From positions 2,790,001 through 2,854,000 of the forward strand of contig NZ_CP064338.1 in NCBI RefSeq assembly GCF_015476235.1: a DNA stretch of 64,000 nt, written 5' to 3'. Made by a program: the position numbers and the translations under genes. The DNA comes from Caldimonas thermodepolymerans. Lineage in GTDB: Bacteria > Pseudomonadota > Gammaproteobacteria > Burkholderiales > Burkholderiaceae_C. Within the stretch, counting starts at the first letter, position 1; each line of letters starts with the position of its first letter. Below, one piece after another: positions 53,507-61,924 of this stretch. The notes under the pieces were generated by a model, which was not told where the DNA came from, did not search any database, and saw nothing but the letters and a program-made list of their open reading frames with translations.

Positions 53507-54691
53507 ATGCTGATCAACTTCTTCTTCACGCTGCGCAGTGCCCGGCTGCCGGTCTCCATCAAGGAGTACCTGCTGCTGCTCGAAGCGATCAAGAGCGGCG
53601 TGCTCGACGACGAGGGCGGCCCGACGATCGACCGGTTCTACTACCTGGCGCGCGCCGCGCTGGTCAAGGACGAGGCGCACTACGACCGCTTCGACCGCGC
53701 CTTCGGCGCGTACTTCAAGGGCGTGGAGCTGCTGACCGACTTCGGCAAGGACATCCCGCTCGAATGGCTGCAGAAGCGCCTGGAGCTGGAGCTCTCGCCC
53801 GAGGAGAAGGCGCAGATCGAGAAGCTCGGCTGGGACGCGCTGATGCAGCGGCTCAAGGAGCTGTTCGAGCAGCAGAAGGAACGCCACGAGGGCGGCAACC
53901 GCTACATCGGCACCGGCGGCACCTCGCCGTTCGGGGCCTGGGGCTACAACCCCGAGGGCATCCGCATCGGCCAGGACAAGGGCCGCAACCGCAGCGCGGT
54001 CAAGATCTGGGACCAGCGCCAGTTCAAGGACTACGACGACACGCTGGAGCTGGGCACGCGCAACATCAAGGTCGCGCTGCGCCGGCTGCGCCGCTTCGCC
54101 CGCGAGGGCGCGCCCGAGGAGCTGGACCTGGACGACACCATCCGCTCCACCGCGGCCAATGCCGGCTGGCTGGACCTGAAGATGGTGCCCGAGCGGCACA
54201 ACAACGTGAAGGTGCTGCTGCTGATGGACGTGGGCGGCACGATGGACGAGCACGTGCACCGCGTCGAGGAGCTGTTCAGCGCCGCCAAGGCGGAATTCAA
54301 GCACCTGGAGTTCTACTACTTCCACAACTGCGTCTACGACTACCTGTGGAAGAACAACCGGCGGCGCTTCAGCGAGAAGTTCCCGACCTGGGACGTCATC
54401 CGCAAGTACAACAAGGACTACAAGCTGATCTTCGTCGGGGACGCGACGATGAGCCCCTACGAGATCCTGCAGCCCGGCGGCAGCGTCGAGTACAACAACG
54501 AGGAGCCCGGCGCCGAATGGCTGCAGCGGCTCACTCATGCCTTCCCCAAATACGTGTGGATCAATCCCGAGCCGCAAGGCGTCTGGGCCTACCGGCAGTC
54601 GGTGGCCATCATCCAGCAGATCATGAACCAGCGCATGTTCCCGCTGACCCTCAACGGCCTGGAAGGGGCCATGCGACTGCTGTCCAAGTGA
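53507..54691 (+). CDS. VWA-domain (CoxE-like) protein
   Basis: The 394-residue cytoplasmic protein has an N-terminal helical part (about 1-180) and a von Willebrand type A domain (about 210-370) whose MIDAS-like motif reads LLLMDVGGTMDEH, a DxGxT variant of DxSxS. CoxE-like proteins bind metal through this motif and act with MoxR ATPases. ATG at 53507 starts a hydrophobic LINFFFTLR segment conserved in the family. Its stop overlaps the TamA start as GTGA, an unusual coupling to an outer-membrane assembly gene. Confidence 0.88.
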   Translation: MLINFFFTLRSARLPVSIKEYLLLLEAIKSGVLDDEGGPTIDRFYYLARAALVKDEAHYDRFDRAFGAYFKGVELLTDFGKDIPLEWLQKRLELELSPEEKAQIEKLGWDALMQRLKELFEQQKERHEGGNRYIGTGGTSPFGAWGYNPEGIRIGQDKGRNRSAVKIWDQRQFKDYDDTLELGTRNIKVALRRLRRFAREGAPEELDLDDTIRSTAANAGWLDLKMVPERHNNVKVLLLMDVGGTMDEHVHRVEELFSAAKAEFKHLEFYYFHNCVYDYLWKNNRRRFSEKFPTWDVIRKYNKDYKLIFVGDATMSPYEILQPGGSVEYNNEEPGAEWLQRLTHAFPKYVWINPEPQGVWAYRQSVAIIQQIMNQRMFPLTLNGLEGAMRLLSK

Positions 54692-56571
54692 TCCGGCTGG
54701 CGCGCGCTTCGTGGACCCGGCTGTGCCATGGCACCTGGCTCGGGCTGCTGGCCGTCGCGCTGGCTGCCGCCCCGGCCCGGGCCCAGGATGCCGGGGACGC
54801 CGCCCCCCCGCCCGCCGAGGCCGCCTCGGCGGCCGAGCCGGAACCCGAAGCGGCCGGCACCTCCTACCGCCTGCGCATCCAGGCCCCGTCCGCCGAGCTG
54901 CGTGACCTGCTGCGCCGCCACCTGGACCTGTCGCGTTTCCGCCAGGAGCGCGACATCACCGAGGCCGAGGTCGGCCGCCTGATGAGCGCCGCCCCGGCGC
55001 AGGCGCGCGCCCTGCTGGAGACCGAAGGCTATTTCGCCGCCCAGGTGTCGATCACGCGCGAGCCGCCTGCCGAGGCGGGCCGCCAGCCCCTGATCATCCT
55101 GAAGGTGGACCCGGGCCCGCGTGCCGAGGTCGACCGCCTGACCGTCGAGATCCAGGGCCACCTGCAGGAAGCCGCCGATGCCGGCGACCAGGGCGCCGCG
55201 CGCCGCATCCGCTTCCTGCGCGCGCGCTGGCCGCTGCAGCCGGGCAGCGTGTTCACCCAGGACGCCTGGACCACGGCGAAGAACGCGCTGCTGGCAAGCC
55301 TGCGCGCACGCGGCTACCCGACCGCCAGCTACGCCGGCACCTCGGCCCAGGTCGACCCGAAGACGCACAAGGTGCGCATCTTCGTGGTGGCCGACAGCGG
55401 CCCGCTGTTCCGCGTCGGCGACATCCGCGTCGAAGGGGTGGAACGCACCACCGAACAGGCGGTGCGCAACCTCGCGCCGTTCCAGCGCGGCGAGGTGTTC
55501 ACCGAGAAGATGCTGCTGGACTACCAGGAGAACCTGCAGAAGTCCGGGCTGTACGACGGCGTCGCGGTCGAGCTCGACCCGGATGTCGAACAGGCCGATG
55601 CCGCACCGATCATCGTGCGGGTGCGCGAGACGCAGACCAAGTCCGCCACCGTCAGCATCGGCTTCAGCAGCAACACCGGCCCGCGCACCGGCCTGCAGTT
55701 CACGCACCGCCGGCCGTTCGGCCACGACTGGGTCGCCAGCACCCGGCTGCTGTACGGCCGCGACGAGCGCGTGGCGGCGCTGGACCTGCTCTCCTACCCC
55801 AAGCCCAAGGGCTACCGCAACCTGATGAGCCTGTCGACCGAGTACCTGGCCGCCGGCGGCGCCGAGACCAGCACGCAGCGCGTGCGCTACGGCCGCACCC
55901 AGGACACCGAACGGCTCGACCGCCTCTACTACGGCGAGTTCAACCGCACCGAGGTCCGCACCGACACCACCGAACGCATCGACCGTGCCCTGTGGGCCAA
56001 CTACGAATGGACCCGGCGCGACGTCAACAACGTGCTGTTCCCGACGCGCGGGCTGATCCTCTCGGCGCATGGCGGCGCGGGCGTCTCCTACGACACAGAC
56101 GACGACCGCGGGCCCTTCGTGCGCGCCTACCTGCGCGCCACCTGGTACCAGCCGCTCGGCCAGCGGCGCATCCTGCAGCTGCGCGGCGAGGCCGGCCAGG
56201 TGTTCAAGCGCGAGGGCCTGGGCGTGCCGGACACCCTGCTGTTCCGCGCCGGCGGCGACGATTCGGTGCGCGGCTACGGCTACCGCACGCTGGGCCCCGA
56301 GCGCGACGGCGCGGTGGTCGGCGGCCCGGTGCTCGCCACCGCCTCGGCCGAGCTGATGTGGCCGCTGATGGAGGGGCTGCGCGACTGGTATGGTGCGGTG
56401 TTCGTCGATGCCGGCAATGCCGCGCGCAACTGGCGTGACTACGAGCCGGCCTACGGCGTCGGCTTCGGCGTGCGCTGGCGCAGCCCGATCGGCCCGCTGA
56501 AGGCCGACATCGCCTACGGTGAAGCGCAGAGGAACATCCGCCTGCACCTGAGCGTGGGAGTGAGTTTCTGA
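54688..56571 (+). CDS. tamA: Autotransporter assembly factor TamA
   Basis: The 627-residue outer-membrane protein of the Omp85 family has a signal peptide of about 30 residues (start GTG at 54688), an Ala/Glu/Pro-rich linker, about three POTRA domains (65-300) and a 16-strand barrel at about 310-627 with the conserved GDDSVRGYGY (VRGF/Y-type loop) motif. TamA works with TamB to place autotransporters and other outer-membrane proteins or lipids. Its stop and the tamB start overlap by one base (TGATG). Confidence 0.93.
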   Translation: MIRLARASWTRLCHGTWLGLLAVALAAAPARAQDAGDAAPPPAEAASAAEPEPEAAGTSYRLRIQAPSAELRDLLRRHLDLSRFRQERDITEAEVGRLMSAAPAQARALLETEGYFAAQVSITREPPAEAGRQPLIILKVDPGPRAEVDRLTVEIQGHLQEAADAGDQGAARRIRFLRARWPLQPGSVFTQDAWTTAKNALLASLRARGYPTASYAGTSAQVDPKTHKVRIFVVADSGPLFRVGDIRVEGVERTTEQAVRNLAPFQRGEVFTEKMLLDYQENLQKSGLYDGVAVELDPDVEQADAAPIIVRVRETQTKSATVSIGFSSNTGPRTGLQFTHRRPFGHDWVASTRLLYGRDERVAALDLLSYPKPKGYRNLMSLSTEYLAAGGAETSTQRVRYGRTQDTERLDRLYYGEFNRTEVRTDTTERIDRALWANYEWTRRDVNNVLFPTRGLILSAHGGAGVSYDTDDDRGPFVRAYLRATWYQPLGQRRILQLRGEAGQVFKREGLGVPDTLLFRAGGDDSVRGYGYRTLGPERDGAVVGGPVLATASAELMWPLMEGLRDWYGAVFVDAGNAARNWRDYEPAYGVGFGVRWRSPIGPLKADIAYGEAQRNIRLHLSVGVSF

Positions 56572-59500
56572 TGAGCCGTCCTGCGCCCCCCTCCCCCGCC
56601 CCCGCCGGCCGTCCGCGGCGCCGCTGGTGGCCCTGGCTGCTGGCCGCGCTCGTGCTGCTGGCGGCGTTGCTCGTCGGCGCCGGGGCCGGCCTGCGCTGGG
56701 TGCTGCACACCGAGTCCGGCACCCGCTGGGCGCTGGACCAGGCCGCGCGCCACGTGCCCGGCTTCGTCGTGCGCGACCCGCAGGGCAGCCTGCTGGGCGA
56801 CTTCCAGGCCCGGCAGCTGGTCGTGCCGGCCGGCGCCACCACGGTCGAGGTCCAGCAGCTGCACTGGTCGGGCCTGCGCCTGCACGGCTGGCGACTGTCC
56901 GCCCCCTACGTGCAGCTGGGAGCCACCGAGATCGCGGCCGGCCGCGTCGTCGTGCGCAGCGGCCTCCCGGAAGAGGCAGCGGCCGCGGCGCGCCCGCAGC
57001 CGCCGGCATCGCTGCGCCTGCCGCTGGGCGTGCAGGTCGACGCACTGCGGGTCGACGAACTGGTGCTGCCCGACCAGGCCGTGCCGGTGACGGCGCTGCG
57101 CGCCCGCCTCGTCGCCGGCGAGCAGCACGCCATCGAGTCCTTCAGCGCTGCCTGGAACGGCCTGCGCGCCGAGGGCGAGGCGCGCATCGGCGCCGACGCC
57201 CCGCTGCCGGTACAGGCCCGCGTGCGCGTCACGAGCGACCCCGAGGCCGGCGCCGGCGCGCCCATCCCCGCCTGGGCGCAGGACGTGCAGGCCGAGCTGG
57301 GCGCCGACGGCCCGCTGGAACGGCTGGCCGCCACCCTGTCGCTGCACATGCAGGAACAGTCGCTGCAGGCCGAGGCCGGGCTGGCCCCGTTCGAGCCGCT
57401 GCCGCTGTCGCGGCTGGACGCTCGCTTCCGGAAGCTGGACCTGGCCCGGCTGCTCGGGCCGTTCACCGCGCTGGCGCCGACCACCCAGCTGGACGGCAGC
57501 GCCGTGGTGACGCTGCGCGACGGCGGCCAGCCGATGGGCATCGAGGTCGAGCTCGCCAATGTGGTGCCGGGCAGCTGGCACGCGCTGCGGCTGCCGCTGG
57601 CGCGCGCCGTCGTGCAGGCCAGCGGCGAAGGCAGGCGCTGGACCGTGCAGCGCGCCGAGCTCGACGCCGCGGGGGCACCCGGCCACCCGGCCGGGCGGCT
57701 GAGCGCCACCGGCAGCTGGAACGACGGCGAGCTGCAGCTGCAGGCCACGCTGGCCTCGCTGGTGCTGGAGGCGCTGGACCAGCGCCTGCCGCCGATGCTG
57801 CTGAGCGGCCCCGTGACCGTCCAGATGACGCCCGGGGCCACGCCGGACGCGCCCTTCGGCACCGTGCAGCTGCGCACCACGCTGCAGGGCGGGCTGACCC
57901 GGCGCGGCCGCGCCGGCGCCCCGCAGGCGCTGCAGGACGGCCAGCCGGTGCAGCTGGTGCTGGAAGCCGACGGCACCCCCACCCGCTACCAGGTGACGAC
58001 GCTGGAGGCACGCGCCGGCGAAGCCCGCCTGCAGGCCCGCGGCAGCGCGCAGCGCGACGAGCGCGAGCGCTGGCAGGTGCAGGCCGGCCTGGACCTGCGC
58101 GCCTTCAACCCGGCGCAGTGGGTGCCGGGCCCGCCCGAGGCGGCCTGGCGCCGGCAGCGCCACGCGCTGAACGGCACGGTGAAGGTGGACGCCGAGGTGC
58201 CGGCCCAGGCGCCGGATGCGGCAACGCTGCTGCGCCAGCTGCGCGGCACGCTGCAGGTGGCGCTGGACGACAGCCTGCTGGCCGGCCAGGCCGCCCAGCT
58301 GGGCCTGAAGCTCGATGCCGACGGCGCGGGCCGCCTCGGCGCGCAAGGACAGCTGCTCGCGGCCGGCAACACCGCCACGCTGGACGGCCTGGTGCGCCTG
58401 CCGGTGGCCGGCCGCGCGGCGCCGGCCGACGACCATGTCCGGCTGACGCTGGAGGCCCCGGCGCTGCAGCGCCTGGCCGGCCTGGCCGAAGCGCTGGGCC
58501 TGGGCACGCTGCAAGGCCAGGCGCGGCTGCAGGCCGAGGTACAGGGCCCGCTGGGCGGCTGGATCGTGCAGGCCACGGCGCCCGCGCCCCGCCGCGGCAT
58601 GGGCACGCCCGCACTGCCGCCCCTGCGCACCGAAGGCCAGGCCGACGTGCAGGCGCTGCGCGCCGGCGGGATCGGGCTGGACCGGCTGCAGGGCCGCTGG
58701 GACGCCAGCACCGAGGGCGCCGGCCGCCTCAGCGCCGACCTGCAGGCCGCGCAGCTGCGCCTGCCGGGACTGCAGGTGCCGGCGGCCACGCTGCGCGCCG
58801 ACGGCAGCCTGGCGGCGCACCGCGCGCAGCTCGAGGCCGCGCTGGAGCCGGCCACCGGCCGGGCCGCCGCGACCACCCCGGACGGCCGCCCCGCCGCGCC
58901 GCTGGCGCTGACGCTGGCGCTGGCCGGCCGCTGGGATGAGGCGGGCAGCCCCCCGGGCTGGCGCGGCACGCTGGAGACCCTGGCGCTGCGCCCGACCGAC
59001 AGCGCCCCGGCCCTGCTGCGCGGCGAGCAGGCGTTGCCGCTGCTGGTGGCCGAGAACCTGCGCCTGGCCTGGCTGGAAGACGCGGGCGGCGGCAGGCGCC
59101 TGGAGATCGAGCCCGGCCAGCTCAGGCTGCTCGACCAGGTGGTGCGCTGGAGCGAGGCGCGCTGGCGCCGGGGCGCCGGCGACCCGCAGCTGGACGTGGA
59201 ACTGCAGGTCGAGCCGGTGGCCATCATCCCGCTGCTGCAGCGTGTGCAGCCCGACTTCGGCTGGGAAGGCGACCTGCGCATCGGGGCGCGCGTGTCGCTG
59301 CACACCGACCCCGAGGTCCGCGCGCGCATCGAGCTGGCGCGCACCGGCGGCGACGTGCGCATCAACGAGTTCGGCGTCGTGCAGGCGCTGGGCCTGGGCG
59401 AGCTGCAGCTGCGCCTGGAGGCCGCGCAGGGCACCTGGCGGTTCAGCCAGCGCATCGCCGGCAGCAACCTCGGCCGCATCGTCGGCGACCAGGCCGTGCG

Positions 59501-60812
59501 CACCCTGCCCACCGCCCTGTGGCCGCAGCCGGAGGCGCCGGTGGCCGGCCAGCTCGAGATGCAGGTCGACAACCTCGCCGGCTGGGGCATCTGGATGCCG
59601 GCCGGCTGGCGCCTGGGCGGCCAGCTGAGCGCCCAGCTCGAGATCGCCGGCCAGTTCGGCGGCCCCAACCTGGTCGGCCGCCTGGAAGGCCGTCAGCTCG
59701 CGGTGCGCAACGCGATCGAGGGCGTCAACCTGCACGACGGCACGCTGCGCATGAGCTTCGAGGGCGAGACCGCGCGCGTCGAGACGCTGCGCTTTGCCGC
59801 CGGCGACGGCCACGCCGAGCTGCAGGGCAGCGCACAGCTCGGCGCCGACCCGGTCGCGCGCCTGCAGCTGCAGGCGAAGCAGTTCGCGGTGCTGTCGCGC
59901 GTGGACCGGCGCGTGGTGGTCAGCGGCGAGGCCGCGATGCAGCTGGACCGCGAGCGCATCGGGGTCGAGGGGCGCTTCCGCGCCGACGAAGGGCTGATCG
60001 ACATCAGCCGCGCCGACGCACCCAGCCTGTCGGAGGACGTGGTGGTGCGCGGCGCCGACGACGAGGACGAGGACGCGGCCGCGAAGGCCTCGGCCGGCCC
60101 GGCGCGCGACCTGGCCCTGGACCTGCGGGTCAACCTCGGCGAGCGCTTCCGCCTGCGCGGGCGCGGCATCGACACCCGGCTCGAAGGCGACCTGCACCTG
60201 ACCTCGCCGCGCAACCGGCTGGCGGTCGCCGGCGAGATCCGCACCGTCGACGGCAGCTACCAGGCCTACGGCCAGGACCTGGAGATCGAGCGCGGCGTGC
60301 TGACCTTCGTCGGCGAGGTCGCCAACCCGCGCCTGGACATCGTCGCGATCCGCCCCAACCTGGACCAGCGCGTCGGCGTGACGGTCAGCGGCAGCGCGCT
60401 GTCGCCTCGCGTGTCGCTGTTCTCCGAGCCGCCGCTGTCCGACACCGAGAAGCTCGCGCTGCTGGTCACGGGCCGCAGCTACGACACGCTGGCGGGCAAC
60501 CAGACCCTGCTGCTGCAGCGCGCGGCGCTGGCGCTGCTGGCCGGCGACGGCAGCGGCGAAGGCCGCAACATCATGGACATGATGCCGCTGGACGAGCTCT
60601 CGGTGCGCCAGACCGAAGGCGCGGTGCCCGACACCGTGGTCAGCATCGGCAAGCAGATCTCCGACCGCATCTACGTCGGCTACGAGCGCGGGCTGAGCGC
60701 CGCCGCCGGCTCGTGGCAGGTGGTCTACCGCATCGCGCAGCGCTTCACGCTGCGTGCCCAGGCCGGGCAGGACTCCGCGCTCGACCTGGTGTGGATGTTC
60801 CGCTGGAACTGA
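56571..60812 (+). CDS. tamB: Translocation and assembly module protein TamB
   Basis: The 1413-residue protein is anchored in the inner membrane by one N-terminal helix (residues 18-42, WWPWLLAALVLLAALLVGAG), followed by a very long beta-rich region that forms the periplasm-spanning groove, and the conserved C-terminal TamB/DUF490 domain (about 1040-1413) ending with the aromatic LVWMFRWN. It bridges to TamA in the outer membrane and has been linked to phospholipid transport. Length is within the usual range for the family. Confidence 0.94.
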   Translation: MSRPAPPSPAPAGRPRRRWWPWLLAALVLLAALLVGAGAGLRWVLHTESGTRWALDQAARHVPGFVVRDPQGSLLGDFQARQLVVPAGATTVEVQQLHWSGLRLHGWRLSAPYVQLGATEIAAGRVVVRSGLPEEAAAAARPQPPASLRLPLGVQVDALRVDELVLPDQAVPVTALRARLVAGEQHAIESFSAAWNGLRAEGEARIGADAPLPVQARVRVTSDPEAGAGAPIPAWAQDVQAELGADGPLERLAATLSLHMQEQSLQAEAGLAPFEPLPLSRLDARFRKLDLARLLGPFTALAPTTQLDGSAVVTLRDGGQPMGIEVELANVVPGSWHALRLPLARAVVQASGEGRRWTVQRAELDAAGAPGHPAGRLSATGSWNDGELQLQATLASLVLEALDQRLPPMLLSGPVTVQMTPGATPDAPFGTVQLRTTLQGGLTRRGRAGAPQALQDGQPVQLVLEADGTPTRYQVTTLEARAGEARLQARGSAQRDERERWQVQAGLDLRAFNPAQWVPGPPEAAWRRQRHALNGTVKVDAEVPAQAPDAATLLRQLRGTLQVALDDSLLAGQAAQLGLKLDADGAGRLGAQGQLLAAGNTATLDGLVRLPVAGRAAPADDHVRLTLEAPALQRLAGLAEALGLGTLQGQARLQAEVQGPLGGWIVQATAPAPRRGMGTPALPPLRTEGQADVQALRAGGIGLDRLQGRWDASTEGAGRLSADLQAAQLRLPGLQVPAATLRADGSLAAHRAQLEAALEPATGRAAATTPDGRPAAPLALTLALAGRWDEAGSPPGWRGTLETLALRPTDSAPALLRGEQALPLLVAENLRLAWLEDAGGGRRLEIEPGQLRLLDQVVRWSEARWRRGAGDPQLDVELQVEPVAIIPLLQRVQPDFGWEGDLRIGARVSLHTDPEVRARIELARTGGDVRINEFGVVQALGLGELQLRLEAAQGTWRFSQRIAGSNLGRIVGDQAVRTLPTALWPQPEAPVAGQLEMQVDNLAGWGIWMPAGWRLGGQLSAQLEIAGQFGGPNLVGRLEGRQLAVRNAIEGVNLHDGTLRMSFEGETARVETLRFAAGDGHAELQGSAQLGADPVARLQLQAKQFAVLSRVDRRVVVSGEAAMQLDRERIGVEGRFRADEGLIDISRADAPSLSEDVVVRGADDEDEDAAAKASAGPARDLALDLRVNLGERFRLRGRGIDTRLEGDLHLTSPRNRLAVAGEIRTVDGSYQAYGQDLEIERGVLTFVGEVANPRLDIVAIRPNLDQRVGVTVSGSALSPRVSLFSEPPLSDTEKLALLVTGRSYDTLAGNQTLLLQRAALALLAGDGSGEGRNIMDMMPLDELSVRQTEGAVPDTVVSIGKQISDRIYVGYERGLSAAAGSWQVVYRIAQRFTLRAQAGQDSALDLVWMFRWN

Positions 60813-60900
60813 AGAGGGCATCCCACGCGTGCCTGCACTTAGCTATGAGCGCTCAGCTGCACGCAGGTAGACCCATGCTCTACCGCTCTGCACTAACGTC

Positions 60901-60927
60901 AAAAAGGGCGGCCAAGCCGCCCTCTTC
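60901..60927 (-). terminator. Terminator of the DUF4325 gene (bidirectional)
   Basis: GGGCGGC-CAA-GCCGCCC (60906-60922) is preceded on the plus strand by AAAAA, so on the minus strand a stem is followed by TTTTT. It lies 25 bp past the small STAS-like gene and may also stop tamB transcription. Confidence 0.8.
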
Positions 60928-60951
60928 GAACAACCCAATGGAAGGTTGTAC

Positions 60952-61254
60952 TCAATGTGCCTTCAAGAACTGATCAACTCGATCTGCGGCAACGAACTCG
61001 ACAATGGCACGCACATTGGGAGAACAGCGCTGGAAGACTAGCCGCTCGAGTACCCGTGGCCCATGCTTCAACACGAGACAGCCGACTAGCTCATCAACAA
61101 ACGACTGAGTAACCTCAACATCCCGGAAGTCAAGAACAACCTCTCCACCTTCACGGAGCACTCTCTCCACTTCCTGTCGCAGAGGGATCGCCTTTCCTCG
61201 AAGGCCAGCTAGATGTCCAGCCAGCCGCGGCCGCAGCGCTAGTTCCGTTCGCAT
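60952..61254 (-). CDS. STAS-like domain protein (DUF4325)
   Basis: The 100-residue protein matches the STAS-like DUF4325 pattern, with EVERVLREGGEVVLDFRDVE and VTQSFVDELVG (each shortened). In related genomes such proteins accompany an ATP-binding regulatory kinase and are thought to act in anti-sigma-type signalling; this is family knowledge with little experimental support. The local base composition is clearly less GC-rich than the flanking genes, suggesting transfer. The start overlaps the upstream 60-residue frame by 16 bp. Confidence 0.75.
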   Translation of the reverse strand: MRTELALRPRLAGHLAGLRGKAIPLRQEVERVLREGGEVVLDFRDVEVTQSFVDELVGCLVLKHGPRVLERLVFQRCSPNVRAIVEFVAADRVDQFLKAH

Positions 61255-61421
61255 GATGCACCCAGCACAGCCAACCCCAAAGGATCAAACCATTCGACGT
61301 CTTCCGCATTAATGCGTAGATCTCCTTGAGTGTCATCTACGCTACGCACGAATGCAAACAACGCCCTTGGATCACTTACGCCCACTTCCCTAGGCAGGCG
61401 CACTTCTGTCTCTCTACTCAT
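61239..61421 (-). CDS. Short STAS-like protein, possibly a truncated partner
   Basis: The 60-residue frame contains DPRALFAFVRSVDD, LRINAEDVEWFDPLGLAVLG (shortened), a pattern of a STAS-like N-terminal segment. In similar gene pairs the first protein continues into an ATP-binding domain, but here it stops after about 60 residues and the DUF4325 gene follows at once. It may be a remnant after an internal deletion, or a real small protein. Base composition matches the following gene. Confidence 0.5.
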   Translation of the reverse strand: MSRETEVRLPREVGVSDPRALFAFVRSVDDTQGDLRINAEDVEWFDPLGLAVLGASCERN

Positions 61422-61830
61422 AGCTGAGCTTTACGATGTACCACCACCGCTTATTTAGGTAGGTTAGACTTTGTGGGATTCTCTCCCACTGAGGCGCAGT
61501 ACAGCACTGTACCCACCTTGAGAGCTGACACAGCAGCACTCTCGTGGAGATGTTCCGCCGGAACTGACCCATCAGCCCGGACAGCTTCCTCCTCTTCCGG
61601 AAGCCCCGGTAGATCGGAAAACGGCATGCTAGCCTCCGGGGATCGCCCGCACCTCGCCGAGGGTCACGGCGTGTGCCAGGAATCTGCACACGAAGCCGCC
61701 TCCGGCGCGGGGCCGGTCGCGCCCTGTGAGGACTCGACCGCCCCGGTTCTGCCCGCTGGCCGCCACGCCGTCCCGCACCCTGCCCCAGGTACCGGACGGG
61801 CAGGCCGTCTACAATGCGCGCCTGCCCTGC
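61422..61830. other. Gene-free stretch upstream of tRNA-Arg
   Basis: These 409 bases hold no credible coding frame on either strand. Composition changes from less GC-rich near the STAS-like frame to GC-rich near 61680. It should include the tRNA promoter, but no strong -35/-10 pair is evident by eye. I see no integrase, att-like repeat or terminator. Confidence 0.55.
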
Positions 61831-61905
61831 CTCCCCGTAGTTCAATGGATAGAACGAGCGCCTCCTAAGCGCTAGATACAGGTTCGATTCCTGTCGGGGG
61901 GACCA
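61831..61905 (+). tRNA. tRNA-Arg (anticodon CCT)
   Basis: The sequence folds as a full cloverleaf: acceptor CTCCCCG with CGGGGGG, D-stem GTTC/GAAC, anticodon stem AGCGC/GCGCT with loop CTCCTAA (anticodon CCT), T-stem ACAGG/CCTGT with loop TTCGATT, discriminator A and an encoded CCA. It reads arginine codon AGG. The first base pair is C1-G72, followed by a T-G wobble, which is less usual than G1-C72. Confidence 0.95.
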
Positions 61906-61924
61906 GCGCCGCCGGCGCACCGCG

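Noticed and set aside
56514-60821. Very long open frame (1435 codons) on the minus strand opposite tamB
   Set aside because: Shadow frame caused by high GC; repetitive Ala/Gly/Arg/His-rich translation, while the plus-strand frame has clear TamB features.
60813-61905. Possible genomic island at the tRNA-Arg gene
   Set aside because: Composition shifts, but the odd region lies 5' of the tRNA, whereas integrating elements normally use the 3' end; no integrase and no direct repeat of the tRNA end is visible.
61414-61920. 168-residue frame antisense to tRNA-Arg, beginning near SPRQESNLYLALRR
   Set aside because: This is the well-known spurious translation produced antisense to a tRNA gene; no independent support.
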